Below are positions 5,169-6,966 of a DNA stretch of 6,966 nucleotides, piece by piece (the first letter of the stretch is position 1; each line of letters opens with the position of its first letter). The position numbers were made by a program, and so were the translations under genes. A model generated the notes under the pieces. That model worked only from the letters and a program-made list of their open reading frames with translations. It searched no databases and had not been told where the DNA came from. The DNA lies in NCBI GenBank assembly GCA_945827765.1, contig CALZPS010000076.1, positions 1 through 6,966 of the forward strand, given 5' to 3'. The stretch comes from an uncultured Lachnospiraceae bacterium (GTDB lineage: Bacteria; Bacillota; Clostridia; Lachnospirales; Lachnospiraceae).

Positions 5169-6317
5169 TTACAACAATTTACCAAGTGTCGGATGCACGC
5201 CAAAACATTCTTCACATGAGCGAATATCCTCCTGACATTTGCGCACACGCACCGTGTTCATCTTTTTACTCTTCACAGCCCTGAGTAAAATATTCTTCGG
5301 AGTATGTTCCATATCAATAAACTCCAGAACCTGTGTTTCGTACCCCTTACTTTCCAGATATTTCGCCCGCAGTCCGTCTGTCAGCAGCGCGGCAAAACGT
5401 TCCTTCAAAAGCCCGTAATCCAAAACCGGTGAAAGCATCTCATTTTGTATCTGACGATTCAGTTCATGCTGACAGCAAGGCACCGACAAAATGACTTTCG
5501 CGTTCCAGCCAACCTCCTTCGCCAGCGCGTAATCCGTCGCCGTATCGCAGGCATGGAGTGTCACCACCATATCCACCTCACTGACTCCCTCATAATCCGC
5601 GATACCCCCATGCAAAAAAGTCAGCTTTTCATATCCGTACTTTTGTGCCAGTGCACTACAATGTGCAATCACATCTTTTTTCAAATCCAGCCCGATTACC
5701 CTGATATCATACCCTTTCAACTCATGCAGATAATAATACATGGCAAATGTTAAATAAGATTTCCCACATCCGAAATCAAGGATCGTAAGCTCACGGTCTT
5801 TCGCAAGCTGCGGCAGAATATCCTCAATAAATTCCAGAAAACGGTTCATCTGCCGGAACTTGTCAGACTTTGCACTGACAATGCGCCCCTCATGGGTCAT
5901 CACACCCAGATCTATCAGAAATGGAACCGCTGTTCCTTCCTGCAAAATGTAGTTTTTCGCCTTGTTATGTGCGTAGTTTTTCGCCTGCTGTGCCACCTTA
6001 TCCCGTTTCTTTTTGCGAACATTCACTTTACCCTTCTTGCTGATAAGCACGCTGTATTCCTCCTGTAACGTGACCATCTGCAGCTGTTTAAACTGCTGTG
6101 CCAGCACACACATTTCCTGCGCCGCCGCATCCGCCTCCAGATTTTTGTGAAAAACCTGCGTCTTTGTAAATGATTCGAACTGAAAGTAAAGACTGCCCTT
6201 CAACTCCACCGGGCGCACTTTGACCTTCTGTATTTCCCCGCCGCGCGGATTGCTCCACACTGCCTGTACCAAATCTATATGAAATATCTCTTCAAATAAT
6301 GCCTTTAACTCTTCCAT
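5169..6317 (-). CDS. Class I SAM-dependent methyltransferase, Methyltransf_32 / METTL25-like
   Basis: The 382-residue soluble protein has a Rossmann-type SAM domain from about residue 150 to 350. Motif I is ILDFGCGKSYLTFA (179-192), the acidic ribose-binding end of strand 2 is GLDLK (209-213), motif IV is TLHACDTATDYAL (253-265), and SVPCCQHELN (278-287) is the PCCQHE signature of the PF13679 group that includes human METTL25 and METTL25B. A different, unassigned N-terminal domain (1-125) ends in a very basic stretch (KKGKVNVRKKKRDK, 94-107), suggesting RNA or ribosome contact. An extra C-terminal tail carries C361, C368 and C371 with a later His (375), a possible small metal site. The substrate of bacterial members is not known to me. 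The ATG at 6317 has AAGGAAG just upstream. This is the first gene of an operon with the anchored C39-like protein. Confidence 0.9.
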   Translation of the reverse strand: MEELKALFEEIFHIDLVQAVWSNPRGGEIQKVKVRPVELKGSLYFQFESFTKTQVFHKNLEADAAAQEMCVLAQQFKQLQMVTLQEEYSVLISKKGKVNVRKKKRDKVAQQAKNYAHNKAKNYILQEGTAVPFLIDLGVMTHEGRIVSAKSDKFRQMNRFLEFIEDILPQLAKDRELTILDFGCGKSYLTFAMYYYLHELKGYDIRVIGLDLKKDVIAHCSALAQKYGYEKLTFLHGGIADYEGVSEVDMVVTLHACDTATDYALAKEVGWNAKVILSVPCCQHELNRQIQNEMLSPVLDYGLLKERFAALLTDGLRAKYLESKGYETQVLEFIDMEHTPKNILLRAVKSKKMNTVRVRKCQEDIRSCEECFGVHPTLGKLL

Positions 6318-6393
6318 AATCTTCCTTTTTCTGTTCGTCGGAAATATTTTTCTTTCTTATTACTACCCGCAGACTCCTCCGAATAGTAACCTT

Positions 6394-6422
6394 ATTTTAA
6401 AACAAAACCATGGCACTGTAAA
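6394..6422 (-). promoter_or_regulatory. Candidate promoter of the methyltransferase operon, overlapping the upstream terminator
   Basis: On the minus strand a -35 box TTTACA (6422-6417), a 17-nt spacer and a -10 box TAAAAT (6399-6394) would start transcription near 6387, leaving a leader of about 70 nt before the methyltransferase ATG. The -35 box lies in the loop and upper 3' stem of the terminator hairpin, and the -10 at the end of its T tract, so the two signals share bases. The match is good, but part of it is explained by the terminator's T tract. Confidence 0.45.
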
Positions 6423-6449
6423 GGAGAAAATCCACTCCAGTGCCATGGT
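6399..6449 (-). terminator. Rho-independent terminator of the histidine kinase transcript
   Basis: On the minus strand a perfect 12-bp stem (6449-6438 with 6418-6407, arms ACCATGGCACTG/CAGTGCCATGGT) with a 19-nt loop is followed by TTTTGTTTT (6407-6399). It lies 36 nt after the kinase stop codon. On the plus strand there is no T tract, so it acts in one direction. Confidence 0.85.
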
Positions 6450-6484
6450 GTAAGTACAAGCATAAGCTTACAGATTATCGCCGC

Positions 6485-6966
6485 TCATTCCACCTTACTC
6501 TTCTCATCAAAAGTAATGATTACCTTAAACAGGTCTCCATCCAGATACAGCTCAAATGTGCCGCCCTGCAGTTGTGTCAGGCTCTTGGCTATCGACAGTC
6601 CCAGCCCGCTGCCCTCACTGCTTCTGGCAACATCCCCGCGGATGAAACGCTCGGTAAGTTCCTCTGCTTTGATATTCAACGGCTGCTCCGACACATTTTT
6701 GAGAGAAAATACCGCCTTCCCATTCACCGTATGCAGGTCCGCATAGATTCTCGTTCCCGGCATCGCATACTTGGCCGCATTGTTGAAAATATTTTCCAGC
6801 ACACGCCACATCCTGCGTCCGTCTACCCGAATGATTACCGGCTCTTCCGGGAAACTGGCGATTACCCGCAGATTACGTTTCTCCATCTTTTCCGAGGTTT
6901 CCCCTATCGTCTGGTTGAGCATTTCCACCAGATTTACATTCATATACTCTAAAGAAATGTTTCCGC
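6485..6966 (-). CDS. Sensor histidine kinase, C-terminal ATPase domain, truncated by the window edge
   Basis: Only the last 160 or so codons are present; the reading frame continues to the right edge without a start (GNISLEY precedes the internal Met at 6943), so sensor region and phospho-accepting His are outside. Numbering from that Met, the N box is ENIFNNAAKYA (50-60), the F-box region is TERFIRGD (97-104) and the G2 box is EGSGLGLSIAKSL (110-122). The G1 region, normally DxGxGI, reads LKNVSEQPLN (81-90) and lacks the standard glycines. This reduced G1 is, as far as I recall, common in a Clostridia subfamily of OmpR-type partner kinases, so it does not by itself mean inactivity. The gene is normally paired with a response regulator, which would lie further right. 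It ends with TGA at 6485 and has its own terminator at 6399-6449. Confidence 0.9.
   Translation of the reverse strand, partial: GNISLEYMNVNLVEMLNQTIGETSEKMEKRNLRVIASFPEEPVIIRVDGRRMWRVLENIFNNAAKYAMPGTRIYADLHTVNGKAVFSLKNVSEQPLNIKAEELTERFIRGDVARSSEGSGLGLSIAKSLTQLQGGTFELYLDGDLFKVIITFDEKSKVE

Noticed and set aside
4684..5235. 183-codon plus-strand frame antisense to the anchored protein
   Set aside because: It is the mirror of the Lys-rich head and membrane helix (giving a Phe/Ser-rich run), and the minus-strand frame is clearly the coding one.
6440..6952. 170-codon plus-strand frame over the histidine kinase
   Set aside because: The minus strand encodes unmistakable N and G2 boxes; the plus frame has no family features and overlaps the terminator.
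1..6966. CRISPR array, tRNA, rRNA or insertion sequence
   Set aside because: No regularly spaced repeats longer than the 15-nt trio, no clover-leaf or rRNA-like segments, and no transposase or terminal repeat pairs with target duplications were seen.

Overview
The window looks like a contig fragment from a gut-type Clostridium relative, most likely Lachnospiraceae. The signs are a mid-range GC, AAGGAGG-type ribosome binding sites, a NodB deacetylase with a GGSSN-type motif joined to DUF5011-like repeats, a QueT transporter behind a preQ1-type leader, and a small holin-like toxin. The assignment is inferred from gene style only. The first 46 bases are not biological. They are the tail of an Illumina Nextera i7 adapter (P7 end, 8-base index, transposase mosaic end), so the left edge is an untrimmed read end. 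Both edges cut through genes.

Layout. 48-1430 (+) is the 3' part of a cell-surface polysaccharide deacetylase with Ig-like repeats. 1431-1972 has no large gene but is densely organised. It holds a 15-nt triple repeat, a complete type I toxin-antitoxin locus (30-residue membrane toxin on the minus strand, convergent antisense RNA on the plus strand, both promoters, leader hairpin, flanking inverted arms), and the promoter and preQ1-I-like riboswitch of queT. 1973-2461 (+) is queT, a queuosine-precursor transporter. 2462-2663 holds a bidirectional terminator shared by the converging genes and an unexplained long hairpin. 2664-6317 (-) is a two-gene operon: a SAM-dependent methyltransferase of the METTL25/Methyltransf_32 type, then 12 nt later a large membrane-anchored protein with a propeller-like middle and a C39-peptidase-like C-terminus. 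A strong terminator at 6399-6449, overlapped by a candidate promoter, separates this operon from the C-terminal half of a sensor histidine kinase (6485 to the right edge, -).

How it works together. The parts look like independent chromosomal housekeeping and accessory units rather than one pathway. The most interesting element is the 1485-1811 toxin locus. Its mRNA carries mutually exclusive leader pairings around the ribosome binding site, and its 5' and 3' ends are complementary, which suggests a folded, translation-blocked primary transcript like those of known type I toxins. The second point of interest is the anchored C39-like protein, which seems to lack the catalytic cysteine and so may be a pseudoprotease.
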